This document shows positions 10,640 to 22,784 of a stretch of DNA of 64,000 nt, in pieces (positions within the stretch are counted from its first letter, which is position 1; each line of letters begins with the position of its first letter). The notes below the pieces were generated by a model. It was not told the origin of the DNA, did no database searches, and saw nothing but the letters and a program-made list of their open reading frames with translations. This DNA is from Agapanthus africanus (lineage: Eukaryota; Streptophyta; Magnoliopsida; Asparagales; Amaryllidaceae): contig CM057342.1 of the NCBI GenBank assembly GCA_030015575.1, positions 614,635,348 to 614,699,347 on the forward strand, in the 5' to 3' direction. The translations under genes and the position numbers were made by a program.

Positions 10640-11349
10640 ATGGGTAACCCAAATTGACGAACTCTTGCCGAGCTTTGCTATCCAGAACTAGATATTTCTT
10701 GTTTTCGTAATCGCTTCGGTATACCATCCGACTCTCTCATGTCTTTAAGAGATCGGATAGAACAAGCGGATAGAAACAGTTGGCCACCTCAGTATAGGTC
10801 TTATCAACCGCATCCTAATTCTACATCTTTTTATGTTGATACTCCGAGTGAGGAAACTCCTAAACGCATGTCCATTACTGAGCATATAGCGAGGGCTAAC
10901 GGCCAAAGTTTCAATCCAGTCAAATCATCAGGACAACAAACACCATCACTTTCTAAAGAAGATTTTACTACGCGGTTTGTGATATATATGATGTCTGTTC
11001 AAGGTCGCTAACCAACCAACCAATATCAATATTCTTCTTATCACAATGTTGATCCTACTCCTGCGCAATTTTCACAACCATTCGATTCCTATCAATCATA
11101 CCCGACTTTTACACCTTTTCTAGACATTCCTTCTAATCAGTCATTTGGGAGTTTTACTTATCCACAAGAATTTCAATCTTATGCTGAAACCCCTTACCGA
11201 CCTATGTCTAGTCTTGAACGCACCTTGGAAGAATTTGTGGTAGTGACGAGCTGCATCAGAAAGGAATTGAAGGAGAGCATGGCCGACCTCAATAAACAAA
11301 AAGAACGAGCAACTAGTTTCGAACCAGCTCAAAATTTTTCAATGTATGA
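10640..11349 (+). pseudogene. Athila-like gag-position ORF, N-terminal part (broken)
   Basis: The frame opens at ATG 10640 with MGNPN, then an in-frame TGA (10655), then RTLAELCYPELDI, which resembles the RTLREL-type opening of Athila gag proteins. A second in-frame stop (TAA, 11009) follows MSVQGR. The frame continues through a Gln/Ser/Tyr/Phe-rich stretch and a likely helical segment SSLERTLEEFVVV (from 11207). At 11350 it is interrupted by a solo LTR. I see no retrotransposon gag core and no zinc knuckle, so the function is unproven. The remainder is at 12848-13858. Confidence 0.55.
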
Positions 11350-12847
11350 TGTTCATCACAGAAAACTGCATTTTATACCGCCCATTCTTATACTCGTTTG
11401 TTTATAGCCAGGTGCTTTTAATCCGTATTTGCTACATATTTACAGGCTACAGGTTCCTAGTCCAAAATAACGCAAATGATACAAAATCTCCACTGTTACG
11501 CCAAAATACAGAACATCTGTTGTCAACAGATAAAAGCCGGGTTCCAGTCATCCGTATCCGTCCAGTGCCGCGTACCAGTTCCAGAGACAAGACAAATGAC
11601 AGTGGTCATTCGTGTCTCGGACAAGCACAAAGCAAGAGAGGGACAAGCACAAAGCACGAGAGGGACAAGCATGAAGCACGAGGGGGTATGGTGCATTCAA
11701 TGCATAAAGTGTTGATGTGATTCAAAAATTCAAAAATTCAAACTTCCCTCCAAAGTTTGGGTGCATTCAAATTCAAATTAAAGGAAAGGTCTTGTTTTGC
11801 CTATAAAAGGAAACCATTGGGTAAGTGAGAAGGAGTCCAATTTTGCCATACATTGTATCATTCTTTTGCTTAGCTTCCCCTTGAGATCCTTGCCTTCTCT
11901 TGATCTTTCAACCTCTTCATTGAGCTTGAAGGTTTAAGGGTTGGTTATTGATCTCAAGGGTTGTATCTTCATATGGAATCAATAAAGCTCTTCTATTTTT
12001 TTGTGCCTTCATTCACCATGAGTTCTTTGCCTCTTCTTGATCTTGCAACCTCTTCATTGTGCTTGCAAGTTTAAGATTTGGTTATTAAACCCATGTCTTG
12101 TTTTGGGTTCCATGGTTCTTAGTATTTTCTTTCTTGCACTTTTCTTTCTTGCTCTTTTACATTCATGCAATTTATTATCTTGGTTTACTTTCTTGCACTT
12201 TAAATTCCATGCACTTACTTACTTGTAATCTTTTCTTTTCTTTGTTCTTTTGTTCTCTCTTTTTGGTTTGTTTTGTGAATGGTTGTTAATATGGTGTTGT
12301 TAGGAATAAATACGATATTGTAAGTTAAGGTTTCTTTGCCCATTTCCTTTTCCTGTATTTTCCATTGAACTCCATCCAAACGTTACGCAAGCGCTCCGTT
12401 AGGTACCCTACCCTACCAAGGTAACGGTGATTCCTAACCGCGACCGGTTGCGTTCGGTTTGGCCGAAGGCGAAAGCAAGAGACAAGAACGGACGGACAAG
12501 GGTCAATAAGCCAGATTCCACGAATACCGTACTTAAATACCCTAATCCACATTGTTGCCGATTGTTCTAGCTTCAATCGTTAAGTTCGGCTCAAAGGTTT
12601 TGAGTGCGGATTTCCTTAGCATACACCATCGTATCTTTTTCTAACAACTTTATACTTGTATATAACACATAGGTTAGATATGAACAAATCCGCCCACGTG
12701 TATTAACTCGTTACGACAAGAACGTAAAACGCTCCGTCTCCCTGTGGATTGACCCGTGCTCAACCGGCTAGCTGCAGAGCGACACCGTCCTGATCGCGGT
12801 TAAACTTTAGAACTCTTAAAACTCGACACGCCAAAAGCGTGCAATCA
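11350..12847 (+). mobile_element. Solo LTR (Athila-like) nested in element F
   Basis: A 1498-bp LTR from TGTTCATCACAG to GCGTGCAATCA, flanked by the perfect 5-bp duplication TATGA (11345-11349 and 12848-12852). Inside are three 22-bp repeats (11619-11684), a TATA box CTATAAAAGG (11812), a poly(A) signal AATAAA (11981), and a tail with GTGGATTGACCCGTGCTC like the Athila LTR end. There is no internal region, so two LTRs have recombined. Removing the LTR and one duplication copy puts the flanking reading frames back in phase, which confirms the boundaries. Confidence 0.88.
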
Positions 12848-13858
12848 TATGATATGGCCATCGGACAAATTGAGAATTCGAGTAGTGAGAGAGAACAATA
12901 CACCCTTCCTAATCAAACCTCCCAATCCCAAATTGAAATCCACAACTCCAGTTTCACTGATCTATCAAGTGTACCAATTGAAGATAGAATGTTTAATAAG
13001 TTGTGTGACTTTGTAGAGTTTGATTTACCCGATTGTGAAGGGTCCATTCCAAGTGAAACCACACCCAATCCTTGTGATCTCCACATCTCCACTCTAGAGC
13101 CGAAAGTGATTAAAAACCATACTTTAGAAGAGATGTCTGAGACTTCAAACCTTCACTTGAATGAGATTGACGTTGGGGATATATTGGATGATGAACCCGA
13201 AATTTTGGATGAATTTGTCCCACCAATTCATCAGGTCTTTTCACTCCCGTGCGGTCATCATCTCGAGCCTTTAACTATTCTTCCCGAACCTCATATGCGT
13301 CTTGAAGTTGATGATAATTGTATAACCGAAAAGCAAAATGAAATTCAGCCTTCATTTCCCACATCTAGTTCAGCGATACTCGACACACCAATTTGTTTAC
13401 CCATTTCATCTTCCACTTTCTCTGGTTCTTCTATTCTTCCTTTAAGTTTAGCGAGTGTTGATGAATCACAATTCAATATTTCGAGTTCGATAATTTTAGA
13501 AAGCCAACTTGATTTAGATACTTTTGAGAATGGAGTAGATGAGTTTTTTGAGTCTCCTACCTCCATAATTTTTGACAAATCAAGTATGAAAAATTCTGGC
13601 ACAACACTTATTGACACTAAAACGTTCAATCAATCCATCGATGAAATTTTTGAAGTTATTCTTCAGGATATCGATGAAAGCTTTGATGAAATTTTTGCTG
13701 AAGAACTCACATTCCTAAACATCAAGGATTTTGTGATTAATCAACCTCCACCTACAGAAGTTGAACCACCACCATTTCTTCTTATAAAATATGAGAATGC
13801 AAATAATCCTAATCATTCACGTTCTCGTTTTTATCCATCATCATTAAGTCGTTTCTAA
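12848..13858 (+). pseudogene. Acidic C-terminal part of the element F ORF
   Basis: Open frame of about 335 codons ending at TAA 13856-13858. The first methionine in this fragment is at 12854 (MAIGQIENSSS). It is the downstream half of the frame interrupted at 11350. It is rich in Asp, Glu, Ser and Ile/Leu (for example DIDESFDEIFAEELTF) and Pro near the end (PPPTEVEPPPFLL). It contains no zinc knuckle, protease DTG, RT or integrase motif that I can see. Such acidic tails on gag-only elements are of unknown function. It is kept open over 1 kb, unlike the first half, which has two stops. Confidence 0.6.
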
Positions 13859-15446
13859 AAATCGAGATGTAAACCCATTCTATTACACCACTTCTCTCTT
13901 CCCCATTTCTTCTTGGCTATATATAACATGTTCTTCCACCAACCGGTGCATTACATTGATAAAATTTTTGAATGGTTGGTATTAACTTTTGGTCTTTGTA
14001 AAGTTTTATATTGACCGATAACTTTACCCCCTCTTATAATTTTAAAAGTTTAATATTGTTTAAATCAAGTTTGGGAGGGTATATTTTTTGCTCTTGAAAA
14101 TAAAATTTATACAAAAAATTGTGAGCCAAAAATAAGTTTGGGGGAGGTTTTCACATTCATTTATTCCTGTATCCCGTTAATAACTTTTCCTCCCAAGTCT
14201 ACAGGTTTTTGAGATTTAAAAGATGACTACAGTGAGGACACTGCTGTAAACAGGCTTGTGGGAGGTTTGTGCTTATTTATGCATTACTTTGCATTACACT
14301 TTGCATGAGCACAAAATTTTTAAATTTTTAAAATTTTTCTTTTATAATGCAAGGTTAGAAAGTGAAAAAACTACATTTAAAAGATTGGAAAAGTTTAAGA
14401 AAACAAGAAAGTTAGATATTTTCTGAAACGAAACTAATAATAAGTAGTTATGAGCCGTTGTCCCAAGGGTTAGTAAGATGAAGGAAGTCACTATTCTGAG
14501 AATAAAAATAAGTCTGAGAAATAGTTCATATTCTGAAAGCCAAACATTTGAGCGTTGATACCTTACTATATGCACTTACACACGTCTTGAAACTCGGGAT
14601 AGTAGAGGATACCTTGAAATGCTCTTATCTAAAATCCAAAGTATGAAGAAAATAAAAATGAAAAATAAAAGTATAAAATGGTGAAAAAAATGAACACTGG
14701 TTTTGTAATCACCAAGGCAGTATAAAAAAATATAGCGAGGGTGCTTCATCACCTAGTGCCTTAGACCTGGTTTGGGAGTCACTGCTAAGCCTTAGATGTT
14801 GTAAGACGAGGAAATTGCTAATTATGCCTAATAAATGAGCATATTTAGTAATCAGTCGGTTAGTATCTCAAGAAGTATTAACGGTCGCATGAAAAATGTG
14901 TGAGCAATTCCATCCAAAATATTCACCGACTAAAAAGTACTGAGGTAGATGGACAAGAGTATGATAGCTTGAATTGAATTCTCCGAGTGTAGGGATGTCT
15001 TTTACACACACGTAGGGGTATATGATTGGTGTTTGGGGGAAAGATAGGGATGAAGAATAAAGGCGATGTTTTATTGAGGGATGATGTGATTTCTAATATC
15101 TTTTCATGACTATTAAGATAGGGCTCATGACAACCGAAAAGCTAGTGTAGTTGGAAACTCTGATTTTCAAGTTCTTTCTTTTTATGCTTCTTATCTTTAT
15201 ATGTAACTTTCACAGTTTTTCTTTTATTATGGGATTTTGTGGGCGCAATCCGCTGAAAACCCTCAGGAGACAACTCTCCTCCTACTAGAGACACCTAGAA
15301 GTTTAAAGGCTTGTTGCACGTGCTCAATGCAATCGTGTTGCCTACGAAAGTGTGCTAGTTAGTTTTTTCTTTTTCTTTCTATTTTTCTCCTTCTCTTGAA
15401 TAAATAAAATTTGCTCGAGACGATCAAAATCAAGTTTGGGGGTATT
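13859..15446 (+). other. 3' non-coding region of element F with polypurine tracts
   Basis: No reading frame of note. Three tracts resemble the Athila polypurine tract: AAGTTTGGGAGGGTA near 14068, AAGTTTGGGGGAGG near 14133, and AAGTTTGGGGGTA at 15432, next to the LTR. The last primes the 3' LTR. The first two could be internal priming sites or relics of earlier ends. Confidence 0.6.
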
Positions 15447-17140
15447 TGTTCAGTCGAAAATAGTGCACTTTTAATATGAAAACTTCTTCACTTTTCTTAA
15501 TCATCTAAAAGTATTTGCTATGAATATAACACATATTAGAAGTTCATCTGCAAAATATCATTTACCATGTGTTATACATTATAATCAACATTATGAAGGA
15601 AATTATATGTTTAATATTTTTACACATAATATTTTGTATCTTACATTCTTCATTAAGATCTTATGCAAAATTAGCTCAGATCAGATATCGGGAATCAGGA
15701 ATCTGTCAATAAAATACAAGAAAGTCGAAGAATCAAATACTGGCAGAAATTCAGAAGAGATAAGAAGATCCCAAATATCATATAAAGACCCAGAGATCAA
15801 CATAATAATACCATAGATGTTTGAAGAACGAGCTCACCAATCGGCCGCGGAACCGCGGCCGAGTCAGGCCAAGTCGCCGCGGATCCGCGGCCGATTCATG
15901 TACTTGGGGTTCGGGAGTTCTCTGTAAGCTTCTTTGTAACAACCTAGCTTGTTGAGGACGCTTCTTTGTAACAACGTAGCTTGTTAGGAAAGTTTCTTTG
16001 TAACAATCTAGCTTATTCTAGAAGTTTCTTTGTAACAATCTAGCTTGTTGTGGAAGCTTAATTAGGGGCTATAAAAAGGACCTAAAGCTACATTGAAAAG
16101 TGTCCTCAAAATTGTTCCCAATTTAGATTCCAACTTTAATTCCAATTTCAAATCATGAAAACAGCCAACATCAAATCCAAGATCCAAAATCAAGAATCAT
16201 CGAGAAGTTCATCAAGCGATTCAACAAAGATCCTTTACACGAAGCCGATTATCATCAACAAGCAAGCGAGCCACGACATGTCCAAGACTCACAGTGATCG
16301 AGCGACGTGAAGATCGACGGAAAAATTACCTCTTCAAGGGAGTGATCGAGAGCAATTCTTCTTGTAATTTCGGATTGAAGAAGTTGTAATCTGAAGTTGA
16401 ATAATAAAGGTGATAATTAGTTTTAATTTTGCTTTCTTTTAAAATTCCGCATCATGAGTTCTTTTTCTAATCTTTCTTCTATTTTCAGGATGCGCGAGTA
16501 AATCTCCGTTTGATAGGATTCGTAGGATTATGGTAGATCGATGGATGATAGAATTCTATACTTTTCTTTAGTCTTATGAAGTTTACAAACCTTCGCAAAA
16601 GAATCATTTACATCCTCATTGGGTAAGATATCAAATTATTGATTATCTTGACCATGATGTGAGATAAGATTAATGATCTTTTTGTGAAGGGATAGAAAAT
16701 GAATGGGATTAGTGAAAGGACAAGGGACTATAGTGAAGAAACCTTAGTTTCTTCCAAAAAACCTTAATCCGCATTCATCGCCATCAATCTAGCGTTAAAC
16801 TGTCAATAAAAAAGATGGGTTACCTTTATTAGTCATCCATGGCTACTAAATCTGATCGAATTCTACAAGCCTTCTTCATATTTTCTTGATAATTAGATCT
16901 TGAAAATTTTCTTGATTTCCTTTCTTGAAAATGATTTCTTGAATTTCTTGAAATTATTACTTCAACCAAATCTTAAACAATTTCTTGAATTTCTTTACTA
17001 GTTCTTTCGACTCAACTAAAGTAAAATTTTACGAATTCCTTGAATCCCAGAGGATGACCCGTGCTCACTAATGCTCGCTACACGCGGCACCATTATTGAT
17101 TGCGGTTACTATTACTACCTACTTTTCTTTGAACTAATCA
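15447..17140 (+). repeat. 3' LTR of element F
   Basis: 1694 bp from TGTTCAGTCGAAAATAGTGC to GAACTAATCA. It matches the 5' LTR throughout with scattered substitutions, so the insertion is not recent. It keeps the undamaged GC palindrome pair (15843-15891), the 32-bp repeats (about 15928-16055) and the TATA box (16070). Confidence 0.9.
15843..15891 (+). other. Paired GC-rich palindromes (3' LTR of F)
   Basis: GGCCGCGGAACCGCGGCC (15843-15860) and GCCGCGGATCCGCGGC (15876-15891), centres 32 nt apart. Between them is GGCCGAGTCA (15857-15866), a word that also precedes the palindrome in the unrelated copia D leader (59608-59617). Confidence 0.75.
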
Positions 17141-18255
17141 AGTCTCATTTGATCGGTTGCTACGGGGTTTTGATATGGATAAAAACTCTGTCGCAATCAC
17201 GTAGTGTACGCGGATACTCGCCGGGTAACATTACTAGATAGCCACGCCCCATAGCCCCGACCAAGTGACTGTAGGAGAACCCCATTGCTAAAAGCATCCC
17301 CCTAGGTGCTCACGGCCGTGGTGTTCCGCCTAAGTGCACTTCGTCGACGGCATCGCAGGGTGCGGTCGTCTACTAAAGTTTCCGACGAGTATTCGATCAG
17401 GTTGTCGGGAATCTTATTGAATTACCCGACTGGTTATTGAAAAGTGTTATCAATATTGAGACTAAAATGCGGGGTTTATAAGGTTATGCATGAAATTGGG
17501 AATATGCGATATTCCAGGTTTATGATGTCTAAGGAATTCATTTGGTTAGGCATGAAATCCGAAGTATGTGATATTTCGGGTTTATGATGTCTAAGGTGGT
17601 TGCAGATTCCAATCGTTATAGTTTTCACTTTCTTTTCTGCGACCGTAAGTGTAATATGTGGTGTATCGCCGGTTTCGTTGCTATATGTTAACGACAATTG
17701 AGATACGCATATTTACTTACATCGATGACATGCGATGTTATGTGTTGCTGTGATATGTTATATTGGATCGTCGTGTTTGAATAGCCGGAGTTTTTTTTTG
17801 CGCGAGATGAGAGTTTTTTCATTTTCATTCATGTAAAAACTTGTATGTAATATTCTTTTATTGGGGCACTTCCGGGTTGAGGATGATATCACCATTGATG
17901 TATATTATTTACTTTACCGCATTAAGATAGACCCAAGGTGGGGGGGCACAATTAACCGGGTTCTAGAGTCCAGTGGGAGACCATCTCGAGGAGTCGAGTC
18001 CGGGTCTCATAACTCTAGAATTGGTAGGGTTGCTTGCGTCTCTCGTAGGGGTCTAGGGATGTGGGTTTGGCTATTCATCGCGACCGTGGAATCCATGTTT
18101 TTTACTGGCTTAATATAAAACACGGACCTTCTGGTATATCCAATATTTCATATATTGACTTCTGCTGCAATGTTCTGTGATGAGATCATATAACTGCCTG
18201 AGACAAATGCTTTATATTATATATATGATATATAATAAACGTTGCTTATGTTTTG

Positions 18256-18338
18256 CATCCGCGCTAGTCCTACTCCCGCTCTGCTGTTAGTTATCTAACC
18301 TAACGGTGCATGACGGGACCTCGTGGTGAATGCGGATG
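18256..18338 (+). other. Conserved 83-nt leader block, candidate RNA fold (copy in C)
   Basis: CATCCGC (18256-18262) pairs with GCGGATG (18332-18338). Inside, GTTAG-TTAT-CTAAC (about 18286-18299) can form a small hairpin. The outer stem and the total length match the copy in copia A exactly. Confidence 0.5.
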
Positions 18339-19390
18339 GCATAAGCATACGTTATATAAGTTTTTTCACTTCTTTATCTATGATACTTAGGAAGCATAAA
18401 TGATGGGACTTCATTAATAAGATTAATGAAATGAAAGAAACCTAAAGATATTGTAGAATCAAATTTTCAAAAAGGGTAGCTCTAATTTTTGCTTTACATA
18501 GCGGTATTCTTTGATGAATATCCAGCACCTCATTCGATGAGGAAAGAGCCGAGATATCTTCACCGGGAATGCCCTCTTTTGCAAAAGCTAGCAAATGCTA
18601 CAACTCATTCGGTTTGTTTTGAAAACTATTCAATTTTAAAAGCGGATCTTAAACCACTCCTTTTCAAATCACACGATTCTACAATGATATCAAGTTCATT
18701 ATGCAAAAGGTTTTCTTAAAAACCTATCGTAGCCCTCTGTCATTTCAGATAAATACTACTTAGTATTCGTGCTACGTTTGTTGGCCTCCATCAAGGCATA
18801 GTGTACGGTAGCTAACTAGTGCTTATCTGTTGCATATGATGCGATTGGATTAGGGTAGTCGTGCGACTTTGTTGGCCTTCGTCAAGGGTAGTGCGGGTGG
18901 GTTTAATTCAATCACGAAATGTACGGGTTGAACTTGACTAGCAGCCTATGGTTTGTTGGCCTCCGTCAAGGTCATAGGACGCTAGGGGAAAAATATTATC
19001 GGGAATTTCAAGTGTTGAAATTTGCCATGAGATTGCATACCTTCTATGAGATAGTTGGATCCCGATACCCACTGCGAGTAAAAATTACTCCTGGGAGAGT
19101 TTTACACATCACAATTAGTCGATCAAGTAGGTGTCTAGTAATGTGTTAACGGGGTTATGCCTATGGAAAAACGAGGTTTATTTTAATTAGGTCAGTGCGA
19201 AAGCACAGGGAACCTCCCTCAAAGTAACGATACTGGCCTGGCCGAAAGATTGGCGAACTTATATGGTGTAATTAATCTCGGCTAGTCTTACTTTTTAGGG
19301 TTTGAAGGAAAATTTGATAAAAACAGTGGGAGCCATCCTGATTAGATAAGATAATAACCAATCTAATCTTGCAAGAGCATATGCTAAGTG

Positions 19391-19413
19391 TTTTTTTCTC
19401 TCTCTCTCTCCAG
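19391..19413 (+). promoter_or_regulatory. Splice-acceptor-like tract before pol of copia C
   Basis: A run of T/C ending TCTCTCTCCAG, then GCAGCGACC and an ATG at 19423. A CTAAT word about 30 nt upstream could be a branch point. The same layout occurs in copia D (57574-57592). This suggests, but does not prove, that pol was expressed from a spliced transcript. Confidence 0.45.
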
Positions 19414-21741
19414 GCAGCGACCATGAAATGCCTTAATCAAGATAATAATATGGATGTATTGATCGAACCTGCTTATTATACTAAGCTGGGGAACGTTGGT
19501 TCCGTTCTATCTTATAATTGTTATAAGTCCAAGCAGGAAATAGGGGAATATCCGGATTTCCACGCCACCCAAACGAGGAATGAGCATATTGATGCATCTT
19601 CTTCGGGTGTGTTCGTTACCGAGAACTGTTTCTCAGTACACTCTACGTTCTAGGTATTAGATACCGGATCGGGATCCCACATATGTAATATGTTATATGG
19701 GCTAAAGAAAGGTATAGAATTGGGAAAAGGTGATCATTCTCTAAAAGTAGGGAATGGTGCAAGTGTTGCAGCCAAAACAGTTGGTGGATATCACCTTGTA
19801 TTACCAAATAGGAATATATTGATCTTGAACAATTGTTATTATGTACCCTCTATGATATGCAATTTAATATCAATTTTTTTATTAGATAAAGAAGGATATA
19901 ACTTTGTAGTATAGAATAATGTTATGAACATTTACCTAAATCAAGTGTTGATTGGGTTTGGTACGTTATGTAACGGTTTATACGTTCTGAATCAAAACAC
20001 AGTTCTTAACGTACAGAACACACACAAGAGGAAGAGTTCAGAAATGAACGAATCCTTCTTGTGGCCTTGTAGACTTGTTCATATCAATGCGACATGACTA
20101 GCTAAGTTACATAAGGATGGATATTTGAATCTGTTCGAATTTACATCATATGAAACTTGCCAGTCATGTCTCAAAGGCAAAATGACCAAAACTCCGTTTA
20201 CTGGACACGGAGAAAGAGCCACAGAACTCTTGGGACCGATAAATAGTGATGTATGTGGTCCCATTTCTATACAAGCCAGGAATGGTTACTCGTAATTCAT
20301 TACATTCATTGACGATCTCTCAAGATACGGATATGTGTTCCTGTTGAAACACAAGTCTGAAGATTTTGAGAAATTCAAAAAATATAAGTGCGAGGTCGAG
20401 AACTAAATAGGTAAAAGTATTAAAATCTTTCGATCTGATCGAGGAGGAGAATACTTGAGCATGGAGTTCTTGAATTATCTAAAAGAGAATGGGATTCTCT
20501 CTCAGCTTACTCCTCCGTAAACACCACAACACAATGGTGTATCAGAGCGGAGGAATTGCACCCTATTAGATATGGTGCGCTCTATGATGATCACCGCTGA
20601 GTTACCTATCTCCTTTTGAGGTTATGTGCTTGAGACAACTGCATACCTATTGAACATAGTTCCGACCAAATCAGTGCCTACCACTCTATATGAGATATGG
20701 GAGGGGAAGAGACCATGTCTTAATTTTATTAAGATGTGGAGTTGTCCGGCCTATGTGAAAACACAAAATCCGGACAAGCTCGATGCAAGGTCAGTTCTGT
20801 GTAAGTTTATTGGATATCCCAAACATTCGCAAGGGTATATTTTCTACCACACCGATGAACAAAAGGTGTTTGTTTCTCGACATGCCACCTTTTTAGAAAA
20901 GGAATTTCTTGAAAAATAAATTAGTGGCAAAGAGGTAGAACTGGAAGCAGTTCCAGCTACACAAACTACAACAGAAGATTTGGTAGAATCGGAGGATTCA
21001 ATAGTCCCCGACGAACCTCAGACTCTCCGCCGATCTAGTAGGGTTTCTCATCCACCTGAGAGATACTACGGATTTCTCATTGATGGTGGGAGAAAGGATT
21101 GTATCATGGAAGATGATGACCCAACTAGTTTCGAGCAGGCCATCACAAGTGGGGACTCTGTGAAATGGCTGGATGCAATGCGATCTGAGATGGAATCCAT
21201 GTACACTAATAAAGTATGGACTTTGGAAGATGCTCCTGAAGGGGTAAAACCCACCGGGAGCAAGTGGATCTTCAAGAAAAAACCTGGTGTAGATGGAAAA
21301 GTTGAGACTTTCAAAGCTAGAGTTGTAGCAAAAGGTTTTCATCAACGACCAGGTGTGGATTATGATGAAACATTTTCTTCAGTGGCTATACTTAAGTCCA
21401 TCCGGATCCTACTTGCCATCGCTGCATACCATGACTACGAAATCTGGTAGATGGACGTCAAGACAGCTTTTCTAAATAGTGATTTAGAAGAGAGCGTGTA
21501 CATGACTCAGTCAGAGGGCTTCGTAGATAGTGAGAGCAGCAGAAAGGTGTGCAAGGTGCTTAAATCAATCTACGGGTTAAAATAGGCATCACGGAGTAGA
21601 AACATCCGTTTTGATGTGGCAGTCAAAGAGTTTGACTTCATAAAAAACGTAGATGAACCTTGTGTATATAAGAAGGTGGTAGAGAGTAAGGCCATCTTCA
21701 TCGTATTGTATGTGGATGACATACCCTTGATAGGAAATGAT
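19414..21741 (+). pseudogene. Copia C pol, first copy: protease, integrase, 5' half of RT
   Basis: Degenerate polyprotein. The frame from ATG 19423 reaches a stop at 19651, just before the protease motif LDTGSGSHICN. The integrase region follows with CQSCLKGKMTK (zinc-binding), a catalytic core with IDDLSRYGYV, RSDRGGEYLS and GVSERRN, and then RT up to a degraded YVDD (YVDDIPLIGND) at about 21710-21741. More than ten stops interrupt it; many look like C-to-T or G-to-A changes (TGG to TGA, CAG to TAG). Cut at 21741 by an LTR-like block. No gag lies upstream. Confidence 0.75.
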
Positions 21742-22496
21742 TGTTGGGGTCAAAAATTGCATCCTGGTTGACCAAGTCAAAGTCAAAGTCAACCCCAAGC
21801 CAAGTAGGCCCAAACCCAGGTCAAGTGGGCCCATGCCCGAGTCGAGCCCGAACATGAAGCGGCTGGCCTCTCCCATGCCAACATAAAAATCATGTAATAA
21901 ATAATTTTAATGTAATTTTTTATGCATGAATGGGCATAAAGCCAAATTTTTGTAAGCCCATGGCTTATGTGCAAAAAAGAAATAGCACATGAGATATGGG
22001 ATGGGCAAAATGCCATTTTGTAAAGTCCAAGGGGCTATGTGTAAATATGTATGCCTATATAAGGCAACATGATGATGAATACAAAGGACAACTTTTCATT
22101 CTCTAAAAACTCGATGGTTTTTGTGCCTCCTACTCTTTCCTCAAGGCTCTAAATCTTCTCATTTCTTTTGAATTAAATCAAGAGTTTTACTCTTCCTTTT
22201 CCAAAACAAAATAGTTTTTCACCACAAAACCCACAAAGGGGAACTCATATCTCCCATCAGATCTCAAAAATAAGAGATTTTTAAAATCTCATATTTCTTG
22301 TTCTTCAAGATCCAGCCGACAAAAGAGGAGGAAGAAGACCCATATCCAAAAATCCCACTTTGGGGAAGATCCAGGGCTCAAGAGAGAAGCCCCTTCATCA
22401 GCTCCAAAAATATCTTAGGAGTTCAACTCCATAAGTCAAATCGAGAGCACAGCTCCCAGTGCAGGGACCAAGTCCCTTTTGCTGCTGACGCCTAGC

Positions 22497-22690
22497 ACCT
22501 GCGTACCAGACATGTGGTGCGCTGGCGTCTGGTTCACAGCGCCCGCGTGCCAGGCACGTGGTGCGCTGGCGCTCTGGCACACAGCGCCCGTGTGCCTGGC
22601 ACGTGGGGAGCTGGCGCACAGCGCCCGCGTGCCTGGCACGTGGGGAGCTGGCGCACAGCGCCCGCGTGCCTGGCACGTGGGGCGCTGGCC
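22497..22690 (+). repeat. GC-rich minisatellite, about five 37-43-bp units
   Basis: Units contain CACAGCGCCCGCGTGCCTGG followed by CACGTGG and a GCGCTGG or GAGCTGG word. The last three units are nearly identical. It gives rise to repetitive frames on both strands that are not genes. Confidence 0.75.
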
Positions 22691-22784
22691 CACGCATCCT
22701 TTGGATGCCCTTTCTTTTTTTTTTTATATATATACTGTATATATATATATACACACACGCATGCACATACTCTACGACACTGTC

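Larger units (their letters stand above)
7960..17140 (+). mobile_element. Element F: non-autonomous Athila-type Ty3-gypsy element
   Basis: A 9181-bp element with LTRs of 1696 and 1694 bp, a perfect 5-bp target duplication AGTCT (7955-7959 and 17141-17145), an Athila-style primer site at 9658, and the Athila-style polypurine tract AAGTTTGGGGGTA before the 3' LTR. The interior holds one long degenerate gag-position reading frame split by a solo LTR. No protease, RT, RNase H or integrase was seen, so it would have depended on proteins from another element. Confidence 0.88.
17146..19413 (+). other. Second part of copia C leader
   Basis: Resumes after element F. It aligns by eye with the copia D leader read on the minus strand: the GTAGGGGTCTAGGG segment (about 18046), the 83-nt block (18256-18338), the CAGCACCTCATTCGATGAGG segment (about 18525) and the TAGTGTACGGTAGCTA segment (about 18798). 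No gag reading frame is present. Ends at a splice-acceptor-like tract (19391-19413). Confidence 0.65.
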
